The notes below the pieces were generated by a model. It did not search any database. It saw only the letters and a list, made by a program, of their open reading frames with translations, and had not been told where the DNA came from. A stretch of 8,293 bases of DNA from Acetobacteraceae bacterium (GTDB taxonomy: Bacteria > Pseudomonadota > Alphaproteobacteria > Acetobacterales > Acetobacteraceae), in NCBI GenBank assembly GCA_947446625.1, contig CANFIE010000160.1, positions 1 to 8,293 on the forward strand, read 5' to 3'. The position numbers and the translations under genes were made by a program. Shown one piece after another: positions 1-6,542 of this stretch (position 1 is the first letter of the stretch; every line of letters begins with the position of its first letter).

Positions 1-486
1 CACCCGGGCAAAGCCAATGCCGAGTGGCACGGCAGCCGAGCTTGCGACGCTCTTCAGCGCAATGCCGCCGAAGGCCAGCGCGCAGCCGCTGGCCCGCAAC
101 TCATTCACCAGCACCGTATAGGCTTCAGGGTAGAGCACGTCGTCATAATCCAGCACCGCCAGGTAGCGCCCGTGGGCCTGGGCAATGCCGGCGTTCAGCA
201 GCGCGGAGCGTGCATCCGCCAAGCCTTGGTCACAGGCATAGCGCACCACCTCCAGCGTCACCGAGGGATCCAGCGCGCGGAGCGGGGCAAGCCTGGCCTC
301 CAACACCCGTGACTGCACCGCGGTGAAGCGCTGGGTAACCAGCAGCACCCGCAGCGGCCGCCAGGACTGACCGATGAGACTCAGCAGCGCCCCGCTCAAC
401 TCCTCGAACCGGTCCGGGTTGTGGAAGCGCACGATGACATCCACGGCTTCGGTCAGGCGTTCCTGCATTGCCTCGCGCCCTACCAT
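1..486 (-). CDS. GT2-family glycosyltransferase, N-terminal part (3' end outside window)
   Basis: The frame is open from the ATG at 486-484 to the left window edge (162 codons seen), so the C-terminus is missing. The visible part looks like the nucleotide-sugar-binding half of a GT-A fold family 2 glycosyltransferase. It has a first beta strand VDVIVRFHNP (residues 15-24), a helix ending in SLIGQSW (36-42), a second strand RVLLVTQR (46-53), CDQGLADARSALLNAGI (85-101, the usual 'N-x-G-x-x-x-A-R-N-x-G' region), and LDYDD (112-116), which is the metal/UDP-sugar-binding DXD motif. The start overlaps the stop of the upstream gene by 7 bases, suggesting coupled translation. A second in-frame ATG at 468-466 has AGGG nine bases upstream and could be the true start. 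It probably transfers a sugar during surface polysaccharide assembly. The family is clear from the motifs, but the substrate cannot be told. Confidence 0.85.
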   Translation of the reverse strand, partial: MVGREAMQERLTEAVDVIVRFHNPDRFEELSGALLSLIGQSWRPLRVLLVTQRFTAVQSRVLEARLAPLRALDPSVTLEVVRYACDQGLADARSALLNAGIAQAHGRYLAVLDYDDVLYPEAYTVLVNELRASGCALAFGGIALKSVASSAAVPLGIGFARV

Positions 487-1910
487 CGTGCCGGAGCGAA
501 ACCAAAGCCGTGCGCCCAGACGGCGATGCCAGGGCTCCGGCCGAAGTGGTCCGGCCCCGGTTCCTCCGGCATGCCGCCATGACGACGGATCTCGGTACCG
601 ATCATCGCCGCCACTCGCTCGCAGCCCCAAAGCCGGGCAAGCCGATAGCCGTCCAACAGGTGTTCCGGCGTGACCCAGTCACTGATACCGGGCGCCGCCC
701 GGCTGGTGACGTAGCGGGCATTGGGGCAGGTCAGCACGCGTAGCCCCGCCTGCTGCGCCCGCCAGGAGAGGTCCACCGCCGCCAGCGCGTCCAGCGCCGG
801 CTCCAGGCCACCCAGGCCGAGGACCGGCCCGGTGGGCAGCAGCAGGCAGCCTCCCCCGGTCCAGGCGCTCTCGAAGCTCAGCGGATCGACATGGCGCGGA
901 TGCTCGACAGGAAAGTCGGTGGCGCCAATAATCGCCGCCTCCCCCGCGGCGGCGGACATGCGCAGCAATGCCTCCAGGCAGTCGGGCGCGAAGAAGCCCT
1001 CGGCGTCAACGGCCAGGTACAGGGAAGCGCCGGACGCGGCGGCATGGCGCAGCATGTGGTCATGCGCGGCGCCGCCTTGGCGGATCGCCGCAGCCAGACC
1101 CAGGGCAGTGGTGCCTGATGGTGCCTCGGCTGCCGTACCAGGCCATAGCAGCATGCAGTCCGCCAGCCCGGCCTGCGCCACGGCCAGCACCGCGCTGCGG
1201 GCGGCACGCGCGGCCTGCGCCATGTTGGCACCCGGCCCAAATCCAATGGCAATGCGCGGCCTGGGCGGCGGCAGATCCAGCCCCAGGGCCTGCCGCCGGG
1301 CCGCTTCAGCGCAATCCTTGGCCAGTGCGCTTGTGGCACGCAGCCGGTAGCGGCCAACCCGCAGGTAGTGCAGCAGCGGGTTTTCGGCCCCGATATCGGG
1401 GTTCTCGGCCAGGTACCATGTGGCATCGAAGTCCGGGCCCGGGTTGGCCAGGGTGCACGCCAGATAATGGGCCGCCGCGGCCAGCGCGTCCTGCGGTGCA
1501 TCCGGGTTGCGGGCGGCATACCAGGCGGGGTCGAAAAGGCCGGAATGCAGCACCAGGGTTGCCTCGGGCGGAGTGGGCGGCGGGGTGCGCGAACCCGGTT
1601 GCGCCGCCAGCAGCCAGCGTAGCGAGCGATGCAGCCAAGGCCTTGCGTTCACCGCCCCCTGGATGCTCTGCGCCAGCCGACAGAGCCGGCTGTTCAGGTG
1701 CAGCTCACTCTGGCGCAGGGCAGCCGTTGTGCTGCCCAGCGCCGCCTCGCACGCGGTAAGCGCCCCCTCGCGCTCGGTCATCGCCTCCTCGCGCGCGATG
1801 AGCGCCGAACGAAGCCGCGAAACATCCAGTTGGGCGAAGGCCAAAGCGCCATGGCCGGCAGGGCCGGGCGCCGGTTGAGGGCCGCGCTGGGAGAAGTGGT
1901 CAATGGTCAT
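480..1910 (-). CDS. Composite glycosyltransferase-like protein: coiled coil, FD-x-x-WY repeats, GT2-like domain
   Basis: 476 residues. Residues about 25-85 are heptad-like and rich in Ala, Glu, Arg and Leu, probably a coiled coil, followed by a Pro-rich linker (109-115). Residues 126-183 hold two copies of an FD-x-x-W-Y-x-x-x-N-P-D...HYL motif, a module seen next to glycosyltransferase domains in large polysaccharide-synthesis proteins. Residues about 218-403 resemble a GT2 rhamnosyltransferase-type domain, with LYLAVDAEGFFAPD (297-310) at the DXD position, TGGGCLLLP (351-359), LGLGGLEPAL (364-373), AAVDLSWRAQQAGLRVL (377-393) and a final strand CPNARYV (395-401). The usual Glu-Asp pair before V-D-L-x-W-R is Ala-Ala here, and the DXD reads D-A-E, so catalysis is doubtful. 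No signal peptide or membrane segment is evident. It overlaps the gene before by 11 bases and the gene after by 7. It may be a scaffold or regulatory partner of the active transferase downstream. Coding status is firm; the role is inferred. Confidence 0.85.
   Translation of the reverse strand: MTIDHFSQRGPQPAPGPAGHGALAFAQLDVSRLRSALIAREEAMTEREGALTACEAALGSTTAALRQSELHLNSRLCRLAQSIQGAVNARPWLHRSLRWLLAAQPGSRTPPPTPPEATLVLHSGLFDPAWYAARNPDAPQDALAAAAHYLACTLANPGPDFDATWYLAENPDIGAENPLLHYLRVGRYRLRATSALAKDCAEAARRQALGLDLPPPRPRIAIGFGPGANMAQAARAARSAVLAVAQAGLADCMLLWPGTAAEAPSGTTALGLAAAIRQGGAAHDHMLRHAAASGASLYLAVDAEGFFAPDCLEALLRMSAAAGEAAIIGATDFPVEHPRHVDPLSFESAWTGGGCLLLPTGPVLGLGGLEPALDALAAVDLSWRAQQAGLRVLTCPNARYVTSRAAPGISDWVTPEHLLDGYRLARLWGCERVAAMIGTEIRRHGGMPEEPGPDHFGRSPGIAVWAHGFGFAPARW
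1362..1535 (-). repeat. Two-copy FD-x-x-WY / NPD / HYL protein repeat
   Basis: These bases encode residues 126-183 of the composite glycosyltransferase-like protein. Copy 1 begins FDPAWYAARNPD (126-137) and ends AHYL (147-150). Copy 2 begins FDATWYLAENPD (161-172) and ends LHYL (180-183). Spacing from FD to HYL is 22-25 residues in both copies. The similarity is at the protein level and is not an exact DNA repeat. Such units occur singly or in series beside glycosyltransferase domains. Their biochemical role is not something I can state from sequence. Confidence 0.6.
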
Positions 1911-3063
1911 CGCTTGCCGGCACAGGAAGGGTTGGCAGCAGGAAGCGGTCCGTCAGCAAGGCGCGGGCCTGGGTGACGAGGGAGGCGGCCAGGCCGGCAT
2001 CTGCCAGCAGGCGGGCGCAGGCGTCGGCCAGGCCGGAGGCGCTGTCTGCCACCAGCAGATGGCGGCCAGGGGTGGCGCCCAGACCGCGGCAGGCATGCGA
2101 GGTCGCTACCACCGGCCGGCCATGCAGCCAGGCTTCCAGCACCTTGAACTTGGTGCCGCCCCCGCCCCGCAGCGGAGCAATGGCAATGCTGGCGCCGGCA
2201 TAGGCGGCGCTGAACCCGGCATCGGCACCCAGGTAGCGGATACCAGCGCGCTCCAGCCGGGCGATGAGGTCCGGCGGGGCGGCCCCGGCCACCGCCACCT
2301 CCACCCCCGGCACCAGTCGCCGCAACCGCGGGGCAATGGCTTCAGCCAGCCACAATGCGGCATCCCGGTTGGGCAGGTAGCCCAGCACGCCAACGAACAG
2401 CACGCTGGGCGGCCACACTCCAGGCGGTGGCAGTGCAGGCAACGGCCCGGCGATGCGGTTGGCCTGGACGCTCACCTCGGCACGCGGTTGCGCCCTGGCA
2501 CCGCGCTTGGCCAGGGCCGCCGCATCCTCCGTTGCCGCCAGATGCAGGCGCGGAAGTTGATGCAGCGCCCGGTCCTCGGCCGCACGATAGGCACGCGCGC
2601 CACCGATATACTGCCAGGCCCGGCGCGGCTGCCCATGCCGCAGCGCCAGCCAGGCCAGGCTGGTACGGGTGCGCGATTCCAGGTCGTCGAAATCCAGTTC
2701 CATCCGGGCCAGCCAAGACGGCGGCAGGTGCTGAGCCAGGTCGAGCAGGTAGAGCCGGAACATCACCACCCGGGCCGGCTGTTCGGCTGGCAGTGCGCCC
2801 TGCAGCTGCGCCAATAACGCGGCATCCACCAACAGCCAGTCCGCCGGAGCGGCAGCCTGACGGGCCGGCAGCACCCGCAATTCGCCGGGCACCGGGCAGG
2901 CCCCCTCCCCCGCCGCGGCATAGGTGGCGAAAACGAGGGTGATCAGGCGGTGTTCAGCGGCCAGCGCCGCGGCCCACATCCAGGCGCGACGCGCCAGCCC
3001 AACACCCTGCGCATCTGGCCGCACCGGGGAAAGCAGCACCGCGAGGGGACGGGAATCGGCCAT
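1900..3063 (-). CDS. GT4-family glycosyltransferase (GT-B fold)
   Basis: 387 residues from the ATG at 3063-3061, a cytoplasmic sugar transferase probably acting in cell-surface glycan synthesis. The N-terminal half carries VLLSPVRPDAQG (9-20), a short glycine-bearing loop as expected for the acceptor lobe, and LDFDDLESRT (123-132), the 'L-D-x-D-D-x-x-S-R' signature of a GT4 subgroup. The C-terminal donor lobe starts at VLFVGVLGYLPNRDA (221-235), continues with VEVAVAGAAPP (254-264), IRYLG (275-279) and AYAGASIAIAPLRGGGGTKFK (287-307, split here only by description), then VLEAWLHGRPVVAT (308-321), where E310 is the conserved nucleotide-sugar-binding Glu. The open frame runs on upstream to 3678, but that part lies antiparallel in function inside the preceding gene and looks like noise. 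The start ATG overlaps the previous stop as TGATG, a classic re-initiation site, and no separate Shine-Dalgarno is visible. The donor sugar is unknown. Confidence 0.9.
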   Translation of the reverse strand: MADSRPLAVLLSPVRPDAQGVGLARRAWMWAAALAAEHRLITLVFATYAAAGEGACPVPGELRVLPARQAAAPADWLLVDAALLAQLQGALPAEQPARVVMFRLYLLDLAQHLPPSWLARMELDFDDLESRTRTSLAWLALRHGQPRRAWQYIGGARAYRAAEDRALHQLPRLHLAATEDAAALAKRGARAQPRAEVSVQANRIAGPLPALPPPGVWPPSVLFVGVLGYLPNRDAALWLAEAIAPRLRRLVPGVEVAVAGAAPPDLIARLERAGIRYLGADAGFSAAYAGASIAIAPLRGGGGTKFKVLEAWLHGRPVVATSHACRGLGATPGRHLLVADSASGLADACARLLADAGLAASLVTQARALLTDRFLLPTLPVPASDDH

Positions 3064-4232
3064 CACATCAGGAACCGTGGCGATTGCTGCCAGGCCAGCA
3101 CCAGCCAGGCCTGCAGCAGCACCATGCCCAGCAACAGCACCCCCCGCAGCAGCGGTGAGCGCAGCAGCAGGAAGCAATCGGCCGCGGCCAACAGAAAGGC
3201 GGGATTGGTGCTGACGAAGCGGGGCATGCTGATGAGTTGGCCCGAGCACAGCGCCAGCAGCACCGGCATGCCGCACAGCCAGGCCTCGGCGAAGTAGCGG
3301 CGCCGGCACAGCCACAGCGTGGCCGCGCCACCCAGCAGGGCCCAGGCAGCGAAATAGAGATCCTCCGGCACCGGCTGGCCGCGCAACAACGCACCGAACG
3401 GCGCCATCAGCACCCGCAGCGGGTTGCTTCCGGTCCGCCCCCAACCAGCCTGGATATGCTGGAACGCCAGAGCATCGCCCAGCTTCAGTTGCAGGAAGGC
3501 CATGAAGGCGAATAGCCCAAGTGGCGCCAGCAACGCCGGCCCCAGCGCCACCAGGCGCTGCCGCAGGGTCTGCCCGCGCCATATCAGGCCCAGTTGCCGC
3601 AGCCCCACCCAGGCGGCAAGCAGCACGCCGGTGGGGCGGGTGGCGCAAAGCGCCCCGGTGGCGGCCGCAGCCAACCAAGGCCAGCCCCGTACCAGGGCCA
3701 ACAACGCCGCGGTGGCCAGGGCCGCGAACAGCGCTTCAGTGTAAAGGGCATGGAAGTAAAAGCCGAAGGGCCAGCACAGCACGAAGGCAATCCAGCCCCA
3801 GGGCGAAGCCTCCTGCCGGGTATGGCGCCGCAACTGGCTGCCCAAAACCACGAAGGCGAACAGGCAAGCGGTGGAAACCGCCACCCCAAGCGCGGCAGGC
3901 GAGCCCCCAATCACGGCCTGCAGGCCAGCCACCAGCAACGGCAGCAGCGGGAAGAAGGCCCAGTTCGCCTGCCAGCAGCAATCGGCCACGAAGCGGGCGG
4001 TGGCATCGTAGCCATGCTCGACGATGGAGATGTACCAACCGCAATCCCATTGGCACATCGCCTGGCCAAGCGCCGGCACAACCAGCGTCCGGTAAACCAG
4101 CAACCTGCCAAGCGTCAGTATTGCCAGCGCGACTACCAGAATTATTGCGGATCTATGTGATGTTTTGTGATACAAAGCGTTGAACCAAGCAACACAGAAA
4201 TCAAAATATCCCGCTTCGGCATTTATAAGCAA
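3063..4232 (-). CDS. PIG-V-like GT-C mannosyltransferase, integral membrane
   Basis: 389 residues from a TTG start, very hydrophobic with roughly eight to ten membrane segments. Motifs resemble the PIG-V/GPI-mannosyltransferase-2-like family: WDCGWYISIVEHGYD (62-76), with the Asp after Trp in the first outer loop as the likely catalytic residue; WAFFPLLPLL (91-100); YTEALF (164-169); ATRPTGVLL (197-205); GDALAFQHIQAGWGR (252-266); and SMPRFVSTNPAFLL (335-348). Family members transfer mannose from a polyprenyl-phosphate donor on the outer face of the membrane. This fits the divergent DPM1-like gene, the probable donor maker. It is the first gene of the minus-strand operon, and its stop overlaps the next ATG by one base. 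The start is uncertain: TTG at 4232 is the only start codon before a stop upstream, no Shine-Dalgarno is seen, and a perfect TATAAT at 4238-4243 would start transcription at about this spot. The in-frame TTG at 4175-4173 is therefore a serious alternative and removes 19 residues. Confidence 0.85.
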   Translation of the reverse strand: MLINAEAGYFDFCVAWFNALYHKTSHRSAIILVVALAILTLGRLLVYRTLVVPALGQAMCQWDCGWYISIVEHGYDATARFVADCCWQANWAFFPLLPLLVAGLQAVIGGSPAALGVAVSTACLFAFVVLGSQLRRHTRQEASPWGWIAFVLCWPFGFYFHALYTEALFAALATAALLALVRGWPWLAAAATGALCATRPTGVLLAAWVGLRQLGLIWRGQTLRQRLVALGPALLAPLGLFAFMAFLQLKLGDALAFQHIQAGWGRTGSNPLRVLMAPFGALLRGQPVPEDLYFAAWALLGGAATLWLCRRRYFAEAWLCGMPVLLALCSGQLISMPRFVSTNPAFLLAAADCFLLLRSPLLRGVLLLGMVLLQAWLVLAWQQSPRFLM

Positions 4233-4237
4233 CAGCC

Positions 4238-4243
4238 ATTATA
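4238..4243 (-). promoter_or_regulatory. Candidate -10 box for the minus-strand glycosyltransferase operon
   Basis: On the minus strand these bases read TATAAT, a perfect sigma-70 -10 hexamer in an otherwise GC-rich window. A second -10-like hexamer (TATAAA) lies at 4222-4227. I see no good -35 hexamer 16-18 bases upstream of either, so the promoter call rests on the -10 and on its place at the head of the operon. Transcription would begin near 4231, which argues against translation starting at the TTG at 4232. Confidence 0.4.
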
Positions 4244-4255
4244 GTAAATTCCGCC

Positions 4256-4284
4256 TTGGCATTTATTGTATCGACCCTATTCAT
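4256..4284 (+). promoter_or_regulatory. Candidate promoter for the DPM1/GtrA fusion gene
   Basis: TTGGCA (4256-4261) matches five of six bases of the sigma-70 -35 consensus. After 17 bases comes ATTCAT (4279-4284), a weak three-of-six -10. Transcription would start near 4291, giving a leader of about 20 bases before the ATG at 4310, with GGAA (4297-4300) as a possible ribosome site. It lies in the AT-rich gap shared with the divergent minus-strand operon. Confidence 0.3.
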
Positions 4285-4309
4285 AGCGCCGTATCGGAAC
4301 CCTTGGTCG

Positions 4310-5422
4310 ATGCTCCCCAAGCCCTGCTTGCCAGAACTGTGCATCGTCATCCCGGTGCTGAACGAGCGCGACAACATCGTTCCACTTGTCGTCGCCTTGC
4401 AGGCCGCTTTGTCCGGCATCCTCTGGGAAGCCCTTTTCGTGGACGACGACAGCCAGGACGGCACGCGCGAAGCCATTGCCGCGGCGGCGCTGGAGGAACC
4501 GCGGTTGCGGCTGCTGCACCGCATCGGCCGGCGCGGCCTGGCGAGCGCCTTTGTCGAAGGCGCTCAGGCCAGCATGGCCCCGGTTATCGCAGCAATGGAT
4601 GCCGACCTGCAGCATGACCCGGGCCTGTTGCCGCAGATGCTGGCGGCGATCCGTTCATGCGGTTGCGACGTTGCCGTCGGCAGCCGTTATGTGGCGGGTG
4701 GCAGCATTGTCGACTGGGATGGCGGACGCGCCGCGATGTCCCACCTTGCAACGCGGCTGGCGCGGCGGCTGTTGCGCTCGCCGTTGCACGACCCGCTGAG
4801 TGGCTACTTCATGCTGCGGCGGAGCGTGTTCGAACTGGCCGTGCGCCGGCTGTCCTGCATCGGCTTCAAGATCCTGCTCGATATCCTGTCCTCGCTACCG
4901 CATCCGGTACGGGTGCGCGAACTGCCCTTGGCCTTCGCGCCGCGCCTGGCGGGGCACAGCAAACTGGGTGGCGGCACGGTGCGGGACTTTGGGCTGTTGC
5001 TGGCAGAAAAGCTCCTCGGCCCCAGGCTGCCGGTACGGCTGGTGCTGTTCGCCCTGGTCGGTCTCGGTGGGCTTGGCGTGCATGGCCTGGCCCTGTACCT
5101 GGCCAAGAACTGGCTGGAACTGCCCTTCCTGAATGCGCAACTGATGGCCACGGCAATCGCCATCGGCAGCAACTTCTTGCTCAACAATTACCTCACTTTC
5201 GCAGATCGTCCTCGAACCGGCTGGAACCTGCTGTCCGGGTTGCTGATGTTCGGCCTGGTCTGTTCGGTAGGGGCGCTCAACAATCTGGGCGTCGCCTCAC
5301 TGCTCCTGGCCAGCGAACCGCAGGCATGGGGCCTGGCCGGGCTGGCCGGCGGAGCAATGAGCCTGATGTGGAACTACGCCGTGGGCTCGGCATTGGTATG
5401 GCCGGTCGCTCGTGCCACCTGA
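4310..5422 (+). CDS. Polyprenyl-phosphate mannosyl/hexosyltransferase (DPM1-like GT2) fused to GtrA-like membrane domain
   Basis: 370 residues from ATG at 4310. Residues 10-235 form a GT2 domain of the dolichyl-phosphate mannose synthase type: CIVIPVLNERDNI (11-23), ALFVDDDSQDGT (41-52), AAMDADLQHDP (94-104, with the DAD metal-binding triad), VAVGSRYVAGGS (121-132), DPLSGYFMLRR (161-171) and IGFKILLDIL (184-193). Residues about 240-368 are a GtrA-like domain with four membrane helices and the motif NFLLNNYLTF (288-297). Such fusions load a sugar from a nucleotide donor onto polyprenyl phosphate, and the GtrA part is thought to aid flipping of lipid-linked sugar. It is divergent from the PIG-V-like gene, a plausible user of its product. 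An earlier in-frame TTG at 4256 is part of the likely -35 box, so the ATG is preferred. The sugar could be mannose or glucose; mannose is favoured by the neighbour. Confidence 0.92.
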   Translation: MLPKPCLPELCIVIPVLNERDNIVPLVVALQAALSGILWEALFVDDDSQDGTREAIAAAALEEPRLRLLHRIGRRGLASAFVEGAQASMAPVIAAMDADLQHDPGLLPQMLAAIRSCGCDVAVGSRYVAGGSIVDWDGGRAAMSHLATRLARRLLRSPLHDPLSGYFMLRRSVFELAVRRLSCIGFKILLDILSSLPHPVRVRELPLAFAPRLAGHSKLGGGTVRDFGLLLAEKLLGPRLPVRLVLFALVGLGGLGVHGLALYLAKNWLELPFLNAQLMATAIAIGSNFLLNNYLTFADRPRTGWNLLSGLLMFGLVCSVGALNNLGVASLLLASEPQAWGLAGLAGGAMSLMWNYAVGSALVWPVARAT

Positions 5423-5462
5423 TGACCTTCGCACCTCCCGGCCCCTTGCGCCGATCATGCCG

Positions 5463-5479
5463 CTCGCAACCCTTGCGAG
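5463..5479. terminator. Hairpin between convergent genes, terminator-like
   Basis: CTCGCAA, loop CCC, TTGCGAG: a perfect 7-bp stem with a 3-base loop, 41 bases after the stop of the DPM1/GtrA gene. It reads the same on both strands, fitting a gap that both flanking genes point into. Neither side is followed by a T tract, so it is not a standard Rho-independent terminator. It could also stabilise the 3' end of the mRNA or be chance. Confidence 0.35.
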
Positions 5480-5491
5480 GCCACCCTCAGA

Positions 5492-5650
5492 ATGGGACCG
5501 TCCCAGGTACCCATCCGACGCGTCCTGCACGATGGCCCGATGCACGGCTACAGCAGGGTCGAGCGCATCACGGCGGGATACTGCGCCTCCACCTGCAGCA
5601 TGATCTACCCGATGCTGCGGAGGTTTGAGACCGGCGGCGTCATCCCGCGC
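5492..5650 (+). pseudogene. Decayed fragment of a PadR-family transcriptional regulator
   Basis: The frame from 5492 encodes VLHDGPMHGYSRVERI (11-26), then SMIYPMLRRFETGGVIPR (36-53). This follows the PadR winged-helix signature in order: 'L-x-x-G-P-M-H-G-Y-x-x-x-x-x-I', a gap, 'G-x-I-Y-P-x-L-x-R-L-E-x-x-G-x-I'. Several conserved positions are changed: Tyr-Cys-Ala-Ser-Thr-Cys stands where W-x-P-S-P-G is usual, and Phe replaces Leu before Glu. There is no sensible N-terminal helix upstream, and no wing or C-terminal dimer helix downstream. The frame simply runs into the antisense of the adaptor gene. I read it as a remnant of a once complete gene of about 110-180 codons, though a chance match cannot be fully ruled out. 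PadR proteins usually repress transport or detoxification genes. Confidence 0.5.
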
Positions 5651-5678
5651 ACCCTCTGCCCCCCTGTGCATGCTCGCC

Positions 5679-6542
5679 TCACCGCCGCGCCGTGGGCAGG
5701 GGCGCCGGTGCGGGCGGGGCAACCGGGGCCGCGGTACCGAACTCCACCTTGCAGCGCACCCCGCCCGGCAGCACCCGGTTGGGGTTGGGCAGGCTGAGGC
5801 GGACGCCAAAGGTGCCGCTGGCGGCGTCGAACACCTCATCCATCACCCGGATCTCGGCGGTGAAGCTGCCGCCGACCGGCGGGTCGGGCCGCACCGTGGC
5901 CACCGTGCCCAGCCGCACCTGGCCATGCAGCCGCACCGGCAGAAAGGTCTCGACATGCAGCGGGTCCATCTGCGCCACGCTCAGGATGAAATTGTCGAAG
6001 TGGATGTATTCGCCCGGCCCCAGGTTGCGCCCGGTCACCACGCCGGTCACCGGGCTGCGGATGGTGCGCTGTTCCAGCAACGCCTCGGCGCGGGAGACTT
6101 CCAGCGCCGCCATGCGCCGGTTCAACTCGGCCAGGCCCACCTCGCTGGCGGCAATCTGCACATTGGCGCGCAACTCCTCCAGCCGCTGGGTGGAGACCAC
6201 CGAACGCTCATGCAGTCTGGCGGCGCGGCCCAGTTCGCTGCGTTGCTGGTCCTGGCGGGCGCGGCGGGCCTCGATCTCGGCGTTGCTCAGTGCCCGGGCG
6301 CGGGCCAGCGCCAGGCTGGCCTCCTCCACGCTCGATTCCAGCCGCGCCACCACCTGGCCGCGCTGCACGAAGTCGCCGCGCTCCGCCTCGATGGCGGCGA
6401 CGATGCCGGTGAGCGGACTGCCCAGCCGCAGCGTCAGCGAGGGTTCGATGACGCAGTCGAACACCTCCTGCGCCGCCACCGGCCCAAGGGGCAGCAGGGC
6501 GAGCAGCAGGGCCAGCATTGGGCGTGGCGGCAGCCAGGTCAT
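5679..6542 (-). CDS. HlyD/RND-type periplasmic adaptor (membrane fusion) protein
   Basis: 287 residues. The N-terminus is a probable cleavable Sec signal peptide: hydrophobic MLALLLALLPLG (9-20), then PVAAQ with cleavage likely near residue 24-25. No lipobox cysteine is present. The first biotinyl-lipoyl half-motif is GSPLTGIVAAIEAERGDFVQ (41-60) with RGQVVARLES (61-70), a helical hairpin or coiled coil rich in Ala, Glu and Arg follows (71-155), the second half-motif is IRSPVTGVVTGRNLGPGEYI (161-180), and a beta-barrel/membrane-proximal part follows, ending LPGGVRCKVEF (259-269) and a Pro-Ala tail. It would sit in the periplasm and bridge an inner-membrane transporter to an outer-membrane channel. 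No transporter gene is visible nearby. It overlaps the SecA-like gene by ATGA and has its own good ribosome site. At 287 residues it is on the short side for the family. Confidence 0.88.
   Translation of the reverse strand: MTWLPPRPMLALLLALLPLGPVAAQEVFDCVIEPSLTLRLGSPLTGIVAAIEAERGDFVQRGQVVARLESSVEEASLALARARALSNAEIEARRARQDQQRSELGRAARLHERSVVSTQRLEELRANVQIAASEVGLAELNRRMAALEVSRAEALLEQRTIRSPVTGVVTGRNLGPGEYIHFDNFILSVAQMDPLHVETFLPVRLHGQVRLGTVATVRPDPPVGGSFTAEIRVMDEVFDAASGTFGVRLSLPNPNRVLPGGVRCKVEFGTAAPVAPPAPAPLPTARR

Noticed and set aside
968..1759. 263-codon plus-strand frame opposite the composite glycosyltransferase-like gene
   Set aside because: It is Pro/Arg/Ala-rich without motifs, and the opposite strand has recognisable repeats and GT2-like features in an overlapping operon.
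3064..3678. N-terminal extension of the GT4 frame (205 codons upstream of ATG 3063)
   Set aside because: It reads as Gly/Ala/Arg-rich noise within the PIG-V-like gene, and the real start is marked by the TGATG overlap and the start of GT4-like sequence.
4256..4309. TTG start adding 18 residues to the DPM1/GtrA protein
   Set aside because: The TTG is part of the likely TTGGCA -35 box, there is no ribosome site, and the ATG at 4310 sits at the normal distance before the first GT2 strand.
5493..5505. Dyad TGGGAC-C-GTCCCA as a possible operator
   Set aside because: With a single central base it could be a binding site, but it lies inside the PadR remnant, upstream of no visible gene start, and one short dyad in GC-rich DNA is expected by chance.
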